Shown here in pieces: positions 42,993-55,150 of a stretch of DNA of 64,000 bases. The stretch is from Rhodamnia argentea. Its lineage: Eukaryota; Streptophyta; Magnoliopsida; Myrtales; Myrtaceae. Below the pieces are notes generated by a model that was not told where the DNA came from, did no database searches, and saw only the letters and a program-made list of their open reading frames with translations. The first letter of the stretch is position 1. Every line of letters begins with the position of its first letter. The position numbers and the translations under genes were made by a program. The stretch is taken from positions 20,541,311 through 20,605,310 of the forward strand of contig NC_063155.1 in assembly GCF_020921035.1 (NCBI RefSeq), in the 5' to 3' direction.

Positions 42993-44655
42993 TCAAAATT
43001 GAAGACCATGTTCTCGGGCTGCTTCAGCGAGAGCTTCCACACGTCCATGATAGGGATATCCACCCCGGTCGAAGGCTACCTTCGTGATTCCTTTCTCCAA
43101 GCATGACTTCGCGAGGATTTCACCCACTCTCCTTGCCACTTCCTGATGCCATCAAGTTACAAGGATGAGAGTTTCTTTAGCAAAGCACACAAAGAAAAGC
43201 AGTTCAAATTGATTTCACAGAGGATCTACATTCTGGAAAGAAATAAATCACAAGCTGTGGCAGAATTTCTTATCATACTTAGTGTCTCAAAATGCACATG
43301 GATTGCAGAAAGAAATACACAGGAGACCAGGCACTTCTTTATCTGAGTCCCACATTTTTTTTTTCTCTTTCGTTTCATTTTGAAAATCTATAGTTTTCTA
43401 TACAAGGACGGTGACAGTACATGCAGCGAATTAAAGTTCATTTGGATACTCACGATGGTAGGACCAGAACTGCAGTCGAATTCCTCGGAGACGGGCTTCT
43501 GCATCGTTGATACTGCAGCAAGCGTGTGCATCTTAGTGTCATCAATCACCTGGACATAAAGGTGCTTGTTGGAACGGAATACACATAATCTCGGCCTCTC
43601 CGGGGTCCCCTGAACCTGCAACACCCGGAATACTTCAATTTCAAACTTAAAAAAAAAAAGTTACTGCTTTGATTTCACGACTTGCCAGAACAACTCCAGT
43701 GCTTTAACCATAATGCCATAGCATGGTCTCCAACAAGTAGAAACTCAGAATCACTTGAAAATTTGTCATGTGAATCCAACACCCAATGATGTAGGAACAC
43801 AGGATAAGGTATTACCACGACACATCTAGTTGAAAGAAATTAAACGACTAATCAATAAACCCCCAATGCGTAGACTGTGTGATCAAGTGCTCCGTTTGAA
43901 TGTGGCAGCTATCGTGATCCAATCACAGCATCTTTCACTCAAAGCAACTTTGAGGTCACACCTGCCCATGGTGGCTAGGAACCTTAGCCTATGTACATTG
44001 ACAAGACGGGTTTGCACGGCGCAGAAGATCCAGATAACCATGTTAACCTCAGTGGAGGATGAACTAGTACATTTTCCTCTTCTTCTCGATTTCTTTATCC
44101 TAGCTCAGCAACCCTATATGCCATTCACAGAATTGACAAACAAAACACCAAGTAGAATTCGACAGCGCAAGCTCAGAGCTATCATTCAGATTCTAGCCCA
44201 CAAGAACACGCTCTCAACGCTCTCATCCTCAAAATCACTCCTCACCCCAAACGAAAACCACATGAACCCAACTAATGCCCGCGGCTGCACCCACCGATTG
44301 GAACAGAGACTCGCCAGGAAACCAAATCGAACCACCCGCCTAAAAGCAAATGAACCCAACCAGTGCCTTACTAGAGGGCCCAACCATCCTGAACTGGGAC
44401 GGGGCATCATTTCAATCAGTGTATAAAAGCAGGAGACCGAGAAGACACCTTCTTCCTGATGCGAGAATGGCGGGCGAGCCGGTCTTCTCTCCTGGTTCTG
44501 ACTTGGGCTTCGACGGCGAAGAGAGACTGGCGCTGTGGCCGCTGCATTGGGACTGTTCCGACGGATTTAGGGCAGTTTGAGACCGAGAGAAGATTTTGGG
44601 AGGAACCCAGAAAGGGACTCTGGTTGAGGAACGATATTGAAGTAGACGCAGCCAT
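42993..44655 (-). CDS. RPL18: Plastid 50S ribosomal protein L18 (uL18c), intact
   Basis: A nuclear gene for a chloroplast large-subunit protein that binds 5S rRNA in the central protuberance. Three exons on the minus strand: 44,655-44,449, 43,615-43,454 and 42,993-43,142. All have GT/AG borders and codon-phase-0 joins, giving 172 residues, close to the usual ~170. Residues 1 to ~47 are Ser-rich and look like a plastid transit peptide. The mature part starts near the basic [17 protein letters not shown] (residues 53-69), followed by [20 protein letters not shown] and [15 protein letters not shown]. It ends [16 protein letters not shown], then [13 protein letters not shown]. All hallmark uL18 motifs are present. 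It lies downstream of RH50 on the same strand. The copy at 18,873-20,566 is dead, so this is likely the only working copy here. Confidence 0.93.
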
Positions 44656-45080
44656 GGCTTATCGCTATGCAAGTGCAGGAGAGAGCGATAGTGACGAAGA
44701 AGAAGCACTTTTCGCTCTTCGTTTCCGCGACGCCTTATCCTTTTTGACGCATTATTTTCGGATTTAAAAATTCATTAGGGAAAATTGCAGTATGGTCCTC
44801 CTAATTTTTTGTGGGTTCAATTTTGGTCCTTGTGCCAATTTTCGCGACAAATTTGATTCAATTCCATCTAACATCTATCACATTTCCATTCAAATCTTAC
44901 TTATGAACACTGAATTGCCAAACGAATGCTTGAGGTAAATGCTAAACGATTTGACCCAAAGAAAAAACTCCTAGGAAAATTCTAGAGTTGAGCAGCCTAC
45001 TCAACACTACAGGCCATCAGATTTGAAGTAAAAAAGTCCCATCCGTTGAATCAATAATAATAGACAGGTGTCTCTCTTAT
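44656..45080 (-). other. RPL18 upstream region
   Basis: Promoter and leader of RPL18. Its proximal part matches 20,567-20,800 of copy A. No certain motif is named. Confidence 0.4.
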
Positions 45081-45084
45081 AAAC

Positions 45085-45730
45085 GGAAAAAATTATAAAA
45101 AAAAATCATAAATATATTGTACTATTACTAATTTAGTTCTAACACTTTTAATTTTGTCAATTCAATCATAAACATTTTTCATTTGGGCCAATTTACTTAT
45201 AAATCTTCTTTTTGTGTCATTTCAATTCTAAACCTTTAGTCCGTCCAACCAAATTTGACTAACCGGCCCTAATAGGGCAGCTTTTAATAATATTTAAATT
45301 TTTTTTTCAAATTCTTTTTTTCTTTTCTTTATTTTCCTATTTTTATTGTTCCATCTTCTTCCTCCAACCGATGAGGCTCTCACCGGCCCTAGCCTCTCTC
45401 GGATCGCCGATCCGACAATAGGCTAGAGGAAGAAAGATGAACAAAAAATCTAAAAAGAAAGAAAAGAAAAAAAAAATTAAACTATTATTAAAATTGCTCT
45501 GTTAGTGCAATCGAGTTCATGTCAACGCCAACCGGCCAAAGTTGGCCAAATGGACTAAATTGGCCTAAACGCAAAATATTTAATACTTGAATTGGCACAA
45601 AAAAAGGTTAGGATTGAATTGACACAAATGAAAAAGATTTAGAACTGAATATGTAAAATTAAAAGGTTTAAGACTGAATTGGCAAAAGTGCAATAGGTTT
45701 CGGACTTTTTTGACAATTTTCCCATTATAA
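45085..45730. repeat. Fold-back element with long inverted arms
   Basis: The left arm reads through words such as TTTAGTTCTAACACTTTTAA and AATTCAATCATAAACATTTT. The right arm holds their complements (GAATTGACACAAATG, AAAAGGTTTAAGACTGAATT) and ends AGGTTTCGGACTTTTTTGAC. In the centre a GC-rich segment (about 45,360-45,430) sits between T-rich and A-rich tracts. It shares its plan and many words with 54.60-55.15 kb and with the fragment at 4.80-4.91 kb. It is not present at the equivalent site of copy A. It is non-coding. Confidence 0.55.
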
Positions 45731-46828
45731 AAGGCATCACCGGTACATGTGACAAGACAAATTACTATGGTTAGAGGTGTAATTATCAAGAACAGTATTG
45801 AGGAAAATTACAATATTGTTGGATAATTAAAAGGGTTACTAAGAGTATTACGGAAATTTATCATGAAAATTTAATTAGTATAATAAGCTACTGATTTTGA
45901 CCATTTGAGGAAAATAATGGTATTCTTGAATAATTACTAGCGACAACATTCGAAAGTTACAAAGTGTAAAGCGATCCACGATTATTGAGGTCGGTACAGA
46001 TTACAAGTCCCTTTTGCTGCCGAATACGTGAAAAAGAAGAACACTAACTATAGGTGCAGTCCAGAGACTATACCAAGATCAGTTAAATCACAATTGCTGG
46101 AGAGGACAACGACTATGACAATAAGGTATGACCTTTAAGGGGAAATTACAACACCGTTGAAGGGAATAACATCTCTTAAAGACAAAGTAATTTACCTTAG
46201 AGTAAGTAATATAATTTACCTTTGAAACGAGTAATTTAGCTCCAAAGTACCTTTGAAATAAGTAATTTAGCTTGAAAGTAAAGCTCGTAAACCAGCTTAT
46301 TTGTATCGTAGATGCAAAATGAAGTTCATAAATTATATTTTGTGTTTGTAAGTTTATACGTTCATGGCATACAGCAGGGGATACTGTCCCGTCCTTTCCT
46401 ATCATTGCTTATTCATTAACATAATAGAGCAACTTCAGACAATAGACAATAGATGCCTCTGAGACTTCTTAAGCCGGTCTGAATCCTCAAGAGCATCGAT
46501 CTTCCCCGACAACGAACAGAATAAAGACCGAGAAATAAGGGTTTCCAACCTTGACAAACTCTTCATTGCATGAACTCTTCTGTGATTCTCACACAACAAC
46601 CCCCCCAACTCCCCCCCTTCCTCCCCCTTTTCCCCCTTCCTCTTTCTTCTTCTACATGTAGATGCAAAATGGGAGAACCAGAATCTCACCGAACAACCCG
46701 CTTTCCTTTTTCACTTCTTGCCGGGCACTGTTCCTCTGTCGCCTGCACAAAAGAAAGAATGGACTGATGGAATCTGCTGCTGGCACTACTACAGGCATGA
46801 CCTCCATCCCTCTAAGAGCATGGATGTC
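45731..46828. other. RH50 3' flank
   Basis: AT-rich up to about 46,400. From 46,330 to 46,500 it matches 21,540-21,690 of copy A. A C-rich run lies near 46,601-46,640. The antisense and sense ORFs around 46,435-46,830 are not supported as genes. Confidence 0.4.
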
Positions 46829-49800
46829 TCAACTCATCGACTCATAAGCAGCTGGCACGTCATGCAAGGGATGGCCTTTCTGGTTTCTCTCCATTATCCT
46901 TCTCGCCAGGGAGACTTGCTTCCCAACTGCAAAGACGAACGCTTTGCCTTTCCCTCCGGCGCCTCTCGCTGTTCTTCCAACACGGCGGACATATTCACTC
47001 GGATCGCGCGGGAAGTCGAACAGAATGACATGATCCACTCCGGTAAAGTCAATTCCTCGTGACGCCCTGCCACGTGGTTGAAAAATCATCAGGGTCTTGC
47101 AAATATTTACGGAAAGATGAGATTGACATGTCTTTGGTAAATTCGTATGTGCCTAGCGACCCCGCCAAGAGTTAAAAGCAGCCGCCTTTCATTTGACACT
47201 GTCACAAACAGTGCTGTTAAAAGCACAAGGCGCTGTTAAGAGGCTCAGACCCCACACAATGCCTCAGGCGCTACGCTGAACAGTGAAAGGTGCAAAGTAA
47301 AAAGTCGGGATTCATCTATCAACAAACAAATTATTAGGTCTTTCATACTTAGAAGTTAGAATCACAAGTTTGAGGTCTGCATCGTAGCACATACTACACT
47401 GGTGCAAGATGTTGCGAGGGTCTACAAGTCAACGAGGAATTAGAACGGAGAGACTAGAGATGAGTAGATCGACCTTCATTTTTTGTTTCTGTCCTTCTTC
47501 ACGAGCTTTGGAGGACAATGGAACAAGAGAGAACAACTGTGGCCGTTTTGAGATAAAAGAAGCTAAAAATCTCTCGGCTTCTCAGAGTCTAGTAGCTGTC
47601 CTCCACTTCCAACAGCTCTTTCAGAAAGACAGATACCTATTCTCTTCTTTATTTTTGCTAGGGATAAAAAGGTCAAAGAAAAAAAATGTTAAAACTAGAC
47701 AAATCTTTTCTGAGGCAATACCTCAGAGGAGGAGCACCGCACCTCAGGTGCTTACCTTAAACGAAGAAACCTTGCTTGAGATGAGGCGAGGAGCAGAGGC
47801 TTCCTATCTCAGTCATTACTATTTTCATCTAATTCTTGTTGACACTGACTACACTATTAAATGTGCAAGCTTGAACTGAGAACTGAAGGCCTGGTTCTTG
47901 GCAGGTCATGCATGGTTTAACTAAAGGCTTAATTTTAGGGATCAAGCTCGGCCGCTGACCAGATCTATCTCTAGAAGTATAGGTTGATTGGTATCGAACA
48001 AGCAACAATAAATACCTGTCGGTACAAACCAAAAACAAGGAGACCTCTTTAGATGGAGAAGCAGCAAACTCTTTCATATTTGCCTGTCGCGACTCTTGTG
48101 AAACAGCAGCATGAAATGGTAGAGCTCGTGTACTAGCGCCTTTCCTGTCAATGCGTTTCAATGCATTTTCAACTTTTCGACATGTCTCAATCTGCACATG
48201 GAGAAGGAGAAGGATGAGTTAAAAGTGATGATGAGTCCTCATCCAGGGAGCTTCGGAGCCTTCTCTTAAACTCCAGGTCAGGAGTGAGAGAGAAGTAAAG
48301 TAATGATGAGTCAATTTCAAGCAGCCTATACTCAAAAATCAACATACCTTGTTACAAAAGACAATTGTTTTGGTTACTGGGCTTTCTTCCGCAAGCTGAA
48401 TGAGAGCAGACTTCTTATTCAGGAATGCAGTATCTGGAGTCTTTTCACTGTCTTCGTTTCCACTACAATCTATGAGAAACTGGACATGACATGTAACAGT
48501 TAAATTCTCCTCTATTACAATGGTATTCAGTTAGTTTGTACACTACGTCTGCACAAAGTTAAATTCTCAACAAAAAGGCAAAATGAAATAGAAAGAATTT
48601 TCGGGAAAACTGCATAAACTCTTCTGCAAATTGATGAAAGAATAGGACCCTAATTTAATCCTCAATCAACTCAGCACAATCAATGAACTTTCAGAGACTT
48701 CTCCTGATTTTATTTCTCTTCACCTTCAAGCAATTTTAATGGCTTACAGAATGCTGGTGGCTTCTTTAGATAGTATAGACAGCTTTTGGCTAAAAGAATA
48801 GTATAGACTACCGATACACGTGCTAAGAGTCATTGAAGGAAAAAATTTTGTTCAACTCTTCATCGACTTTCCATCTACCCCCATCATATGCAGTAACAAT
48901 CCCTCCAAACACGCCCCCCCCCTCCTCCTCCTCCTCCTCCTCCTCCTCCTCTCTCTCCTCCTTCACCAAAATCCAAAGAATCAAGATAAAAACATGCTCC
49001 ATCACTTTAGGGAGCATAAACGACAGATCAGTTTTGAGTAATATATGGTCCAAAAGCATCCAGAAAAAAGTACATACACGGAAGTGAATCTTTTTGTGCC
49101 TAAATTAGATAGCACTAATGTATCCATCGGCAAATAATGGAAAGGGAAATAATACAGCTTTAGACCAACCTCTTCAAGGTGAGGGCTTGTCCGATGAATG
49201 CCAGGTCCCATGATCACTTCACAGTCGGGAAGAATTTCAACTATATTGTTATATATATCTACTGGCAATGTGGCTGTCACAAACAGATACTGTGTGGTGA
49301 CAGGTGAAGAATTGATTATGCTTTGAAAAGCTGCTTCAAACTCCTCATCATTGCAGAGAATGTCCACCTCATCCAAAATCACGCTGCATCGTAAAGCCAT
49401 AAATTATAGCAGCAGTTGCAAAACAATCTGCAATGTGTATAAAGAAACCATTCTGCTCTTTCTCTGTAGTATAGCATGTACCAAAATCCGCTGAATGCCA
49501 AAATCATCCAAGCTTTGATGTCATCAAATTCTTAGGGGGCGAATCCATTAACAAAAGATTTTTTTAACTTCAGATCCTATATCGAACAATACGATGAGTG
49601 GAGCTTTCTGGATTTATCGCCAGTCATTTCTCAAGGAAATCTATTGGGGCTAACGAACAGCGATATATCTAGCATTTTTGTAAATCAAAGCAAAGGTCTC
49701 CATAACTCAATCCAGAAAATCAAGATTCAGCTCTATGCATGCAAGAATAGAAATTTCGCTAATCTTTTCCTTTCTTCAAAGAATGGTGATGATACATGGT

Positions 49801-52800
49801 GGAAGTACTGATTCTAGAAAACAGTGGCATGATCACATTCGTTACTCAAAAACATATGACAAGACAACGATTTTGAATAGCTCGTGACCCAAACTCATTC
49901 ATGCAACATTACACGATGCATAGGCTTACCATCTAAGATCCTTCAACTCCAAAAAGCCTTCTTTAACAAGAAAAATAAAGCGACCAGGAGTGGCTATTAG
50001 GACGTCAACACCTTCTTCTATATTTTCCAACTGAGTTTTCTGCCTGAAACCCCCCGTTGCAACCATAGACCGGAATGGAGCCCCAAACTTTGATATGGAT
50101 CGGCAGTTACTCAAAACCTGCATAAACTGACTATAGATATTACGTATCAATCATGGGGGTGCAAAAATTACGTTATGTTTTGTCATCCGCTAGCAAAAAC
50201 AAGCATTGCTGTACATAAAACCAACTACAGAGTATCTCCAAATTCAGAACACCTCCATTTTCAAAAGCTCCAAGGAGATTATCAGTTTTGCCACATGAGT
50301 GGATTACGCACATCATATAGGCAACTGTGCCACTCAAATTGATATATGTCTTTCTAGGAACCCAATACAATCTTTCAGATTGCAACACTTAGGAATCTCT
50401 ATTTCTCTTTGAAAGAAGAGATGACAATTGGAGCATTACAGGTAAAAGTTGTTAAAAACAGGTTGACTGCCACTGAAAATGAATTGGATTACTTTTTTAC
50501 CACGAATTTGCTGCTTAAGCAATAGCCTATCACAGTACAGGATGAGAGCTTAAAATGGCTATAAACTAGTAAAAGTTGGTGCTCTGCTGGGCTTGCTCAG
50601 CAAGTAAGGGTAAAAGAAAAGGCACAAGAAAAGATACCAACCACCAACCTGTGAAGCTAACTCAGCAGTTGGCACCAAAATGACAACTCGAGGTCTTCTT
50701 GAGAAGGATTTACTAAGTCCTTGCAGCTCTTCTTGCCTGAGATGTTGGACTATTGGCGCAAGATAAGCCAGCGTTTTTCCTGAACCACTCTGATCAGCTA
50801 TAATACAAGTCTTTCCCTCAATTACTGGTTTGAATGCCATTGCCTGCAGTCATTCATAGTTAGCATCAATCTGAGCTGCAGTACACTAGGAGAAAATCTT
50901 CCTTTTGCCAAGGTGTAGATAGAACATCTTGATGTAATTACTTATCAATACCCAATGCAAAGGAAAAGACAAAAACCAATCCTATAGGTTGGCCCTTCAA
51001 TGACTTCCACATCCATCAACTCCAAATTCACACTTATAGATCAAATATTAATGATGACAAACGCAAGCTTACCTCTAAAATTATACAGAAACAAGGTCAT
51101 CATTGATTTGAAGCTAAATGCGGATATCATGCAGACAGTAGATAAGAAAATGATTAGAACGTGCTCAAGTTTAGTATATTGCCAACTAAAACAGCAGTAA
51201 GGAAGTAACAACCAAGTTCCTTCCATTTGCCCAGCAAAAAAAGAGAAAGAAACAAGCTGAAACCTTTGAGTAGGTCATACTATTGATGTACCTGAATATG
51301 CGAGGGGCGCAGAAAACCCTGCTTACTCAAAGATTCAATCATATAGTCACTACAACCCAAATCTTCAAAGGATTTTCGACTGTGGAAGACACTATTGGAG
51401 GGAACTTTCCTATGCAAGTTTAGATCTTTTGACTCAGATCTAAAGTCGTCCAGGGAAACCCCCCTGCCCCATCCTCTGAAATCTCCATTAGAACTACGAA
51501 CTGAATGCTCTGTTCCAACTACTCTGGTGGAAGATATGCCATGTTTATCGGACTCCATTCGGCGCGCCGAATGATCAACATCTTCAGTGTCAGTCCTTGC
51601 AGCAGCGTCTCTGGCAGCTTTGGATTGGTAAGCACCTGAATCCTTTCCTCCAAGTCCAACGATAGCTGCTTTATTCTTTTTCCCCCGTTGTTCCAATTTG
51701 GCATAAGAGCAATCAGGCACATCAAAAGGTACATTTTCTGCTGCTGGTTCATAATCTTTGTGACTTGGTTGCTTTAGCTTGGAAGATTTTTCAGCAAGAG
51801 CCTTGACTCTCTGCGATTTCAATCGTCCAAAACTTCTGCCTAAACCACTTGCACTTGCTGCAGGAGAATCATCTTTTGGCAGGGTTGACCCATGATGATT
51901 GCCTGCAAAAGAAGAAATGATTGTCAGACTTCACTCTATCGCTGGAAAAACAAAATCATCTCCAAGCTCTGACTGTACACATTACACATAGGGATTGAGT
52001 GCGCTACAAGAAAGTCTAACACAGATTGAAATGGGGAAAGAAATTTCTAACTTGTTCACATATATTCGTTTTCAACCCAAACTAAGAAAACCAAAATCAT
52101 TTGCCCAAGACTCTATGATTCGGATGAGCTCCAAAAGAAAATCTAATGTTGGATTTCTTATACATCTGAACACAATGGTTCAGCCGTGGCTCTTGTGCAG
52201 CACGAAAACCTCACGACAAATTGCTCGAGTTGCTCCCAGCGGCTAGGATACCGATCATTAACAATGTAAACACAAAAACCCAACAAATAAAAGAAAAGTC
52301 ATCATCAGACCAAACCACATTAGTTATTCAACTTCACATTCACTTCAACCACGTCTACAGCTGAATGCAAACTATACAAGCTATAGCTCAATTACTGAGA
52401 TAATCTAACCTAGCATTCAGCTTCCACTGTCGATTTTTTTTTTCTTTCCTTTTTCTTTTCCCCTTTTCGCTAAAGCTAACAATGAAGTTACCTGCCACGC
52501 TCTTAGAACCAAAATGAGTACGAAAGTAAGAAACAAATCTCCTTCATCTGCCACGCTCTTAAGACCAATACCCATCATCACATGAACAGAGACTCAATTC
52601 GCAGCGAAGCATCACCTCCACTAGAACCGCCACGGCCCCCGCCCGCGCTCTTCCTCAGGGGCTTCCACCGGAGGACATCCTCGGACGGAACAGGAGAGTC
52701 GGCCGGGTCGTCGCTACCGCCCCAGACGATGAACCGCTCGCCCGTCTCGTCGTCGATCAGCTGGTAGGCCCCCGGAGTCTCCAAGGGCGTCCTCGAGTAG

Positions 52801-52988
52801 CCCCCCGACCGGACAGCGAAATTACGGGTCCCGCCACCGGGAAGGCGGCGAGCGCCGAAGGCCCGAGAGGCGAAGGGACGGGGACGGGGACGGAAAGAGA
52901 AAGGGGACGCGACTGAGTTGGAGCTGGAGTTGGAGGGGAAGGGTGTGGAGTTAAGGCTGATTGGAGGAAGAGCTTTCGCTAGCATCAT
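46829..52988 (-). CDS. RH50: DEAD-box ATP-dependent RNA helicase, RH50-type (plastid), intact
   Basis: By resemblance to plant RH50, a plastid helicase reported to act in 23S-4.5S rRNA maturation. Eight exons on the minus strand: 52,988-52,616; 51,902-51,292; 50,843-50,649; 50,117-49,930; 49,383-49,170; 48,479-48,348; 48,191-48,016; 47,066-46,829. Phases agree at every join, giving 708 residues. The N-terminus is Ser/Pro/Arg-rich ([14 protein letters not shown]), like a transit peptide, then [21 protein letters not shown]-motif-like FLRPSHIQ lies just before the helicase core. Motifs: I DQSGSGKT (345-352), Ia PTAELA (386-391), TGG, Ib TPGR (436-439), II DEVD (460-463, in place of DEAD), III TAT (493-495), V ASRGIDF (from 631), [10 protein letters not shown] (about 657-664). 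All catalytic motifs are in place. The first exon's 3' border is my best choice by phase. A decayed copy lies at 21.6-23.8 kb. Confidence 0.9.
48914..48958. repeat. (CCT)n microsatellite in an RH50 intron
   Basis: A run of CTC/CCT triplets preceded by eight or nine C, within the intron between exons 5 and 6. It generates ORFs on both strands that are not genes. Confidence 0.85.
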
Positions 52989-54600
52989 TGTGCATGCCCA
53001 GAAGGAGATGATGAAGATGATGAAGAAGAAGAGAAGATAGCGGGAGACGCCCAAGCAAGCACTGCCGGGTCGGGCTAAGGTCCGAAAAGAAATTAAAAGC
53101 GGGTTCGGATTAACCTTATCTCTCTCCTCCTTATTTAGGTTCTTTGACGAAAATTGACTTACAAAAAAATATATTTCGAATTTTCCTACATTCGATTCGT
53201 GAAAAATAAATAAATCAAAGAAAATATTTTTCACTTATAAAAACGGTACCTTCAAAAATAAGAAAATATGGAAACATTTTACTTATATTTCTTTCCTCTG
53301 CTCTTTCAAATTCATTTTCTTTTTAATTATTTTAATTTTTTCTTTTTATTTTCTAACTTTTTTCGATAACTTTTATTTTTCATGTGTATCTTTTCTTTTA
53401 TTCTTTTTTTTTCCTCTGCCAATTGTCGATCAGAGTTGCCGGCTACGGGCGAGGCACATGCTCGCCCAAGGCAGCTGAGAATTTAGTAACAAAATATAAA
53501 TGAATAAAATAAGAAAATATTAACAAGAGTACACGGAGGAAGATCAAATCTGATTTTCCATATTGGATGTTGGAATATATTTTCTAGTTCATTTTCAGGT
53601 TTAAGCCGAATATTAAAAAATACTGTCATTTCCCTAAAAAATGATTTCTCATCAAATATTTTCTAGAAATATCTCATTTTTCATGAAACGAACCGAGCCT
53701 TAATTTAATTTTTTTTATGCAAGGCACTTTGATGTTTTCTTAAACCCGAAACACCTATAAATCTTAATTTTTTCTTATATTGAGACATGAAGTTACATAA
53801 AAATTATCCATAACTTTCTTTTATGAATCTTGGGATATATTAGAAGGACTCGTAATATATAAAAATCTAAAAGGATCCATTGTATTGTTTAAATAATTAA
53901 TCGATGAAAAATGGTTGCATTATCAACAACAATTATTTTTAAATATTTTCGTGAACAATGAAAAAAATCAATTCATTCATTTTTGTAAGTAATATAAGCG
54001 ATTATTTTTAGGAAAATATTTTCCAAATCATTTACTTTCCGCTAAACAAATGGAACCAAACTCAAATAATAAGTTATGATGATTTGTATTGCTTGAAATA
54101 ATTAGTAGGTGAAAAATATTTTATTATGGATGATAATTTACTTTAAACGTTTTCGTCAACGATGAGAATGATTTCCTTCGTTCGTTTTCGCAAGTTATAC
54201 AAGCAATTATTTTTTAAGAAACTAATTCGAAAGTAATTAATTTTTGGTGAAACAAACGAAGAGACTATAACTTTTCTGAGAGTATTTCCGCAAAATTTAT
54301 ATGTTTTCCCTCGTTAGTCGAGGACGCGATTGAATAAGTTCGAAAGTCTGGGGTCTCTCCTAATACGGAGTATTCCGATTAAAGAAATACGTTTGTAAAG
54401 TACCCTGCCCTTGCAAAATTGGAACGTGCACTCATTTTTGGATAAAAGCTCGTCTTATGTCCCTACTTCATCGGGGTTAACGTATTACATCGAGTGATTA
54501 CACGGAGGGAAATGAGCCGATCAAACGTAAAAAGATATCAAAATGCGAATGTAAGATCGAGAGAGATGCATTATCTATGAGTGATATGATGGATCCCTGG
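52989..54600. other. RH50 upstream and repeat-rich intergenic DNA
   Basis: The first ~200 bases hold the RH50 promoter and leader. From about 53,150 the DNA is AT-rich with words of the AAAATATTTTCC fold-back family (for example near 53,640-53,700 and 54,010-54,040). No gene is recognised. Confidence 0.45.
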
Positions 54601-55150
54601 TCATATATTTATTGTAATTGTGTCATTCAATTGTAAACTTTCTTCTTTTTATCAGTTGAGCCTTAAATCTTTTTACAATTGTGTTAATTCAGTTTATTTG
54701 ATAGGCCAAGATCGACGTGGCAAATTTGTAATAATATTTTAATATTTTTCAAAATTTTAATTATTTTTTTATGTTTTTATAATTTTTATGTCTTTTTTCC
54801 TTTTCTTTTTTTATGGTTTGGACCGGCCAATGGCCGACGACCTCCACCAGTCCTTGAGCGAGGGCTTGCGGCCAGAGCCCAAATCTAGGTGAGGGTCACA
54901 AGCCCTCGGTCGATGGTCAGCCGGCCCAAACCCTAAAAAACAAGAAAAGGAAAAAAAATTATTAAAATATAAAATAATAATTAAAAACTTTGAAAAAATA
55001 TTGAAATATTATGAAAAGTTTGCCACATCGATCTTGATCGGCCAAATGGATTGAATTGATATAATTGCAAAAGGTTTGAACTCAATTAGTAAAAAAAAAA
55101 ATTATGACTAAATTGACACAATTATAACAAACTTAGCACTTTTTTTTTTT
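54600..55150. repeat. Fold-back element with long inverted arms (second member)
   Basis: The left arm contains GCCAAGATCGACGTGGCAAA and the right arm its complement near 55,018-55,045 (TTTGCCACATCGATCTTGAT). The GC-rich centre (about 54,815-54,935) is flanked by T-rich and A-rich tracts. Same family as 45.09-45.73 kb. It is non-coding. Confidence 0.6.

Noticed and set aside
43830..44426. 198-codon plus-strand ORF
   Set aside because: It lies antisense to the first intron of RPL18, and the copy A counterpart is interrupted. It is a shadow ORF.
48823..49087. ORFs with poly-Glu, poly-Ser or poly-Leu
   Set aside because: These are the three readings of a CTC triplet repeat within an RH50 intron.
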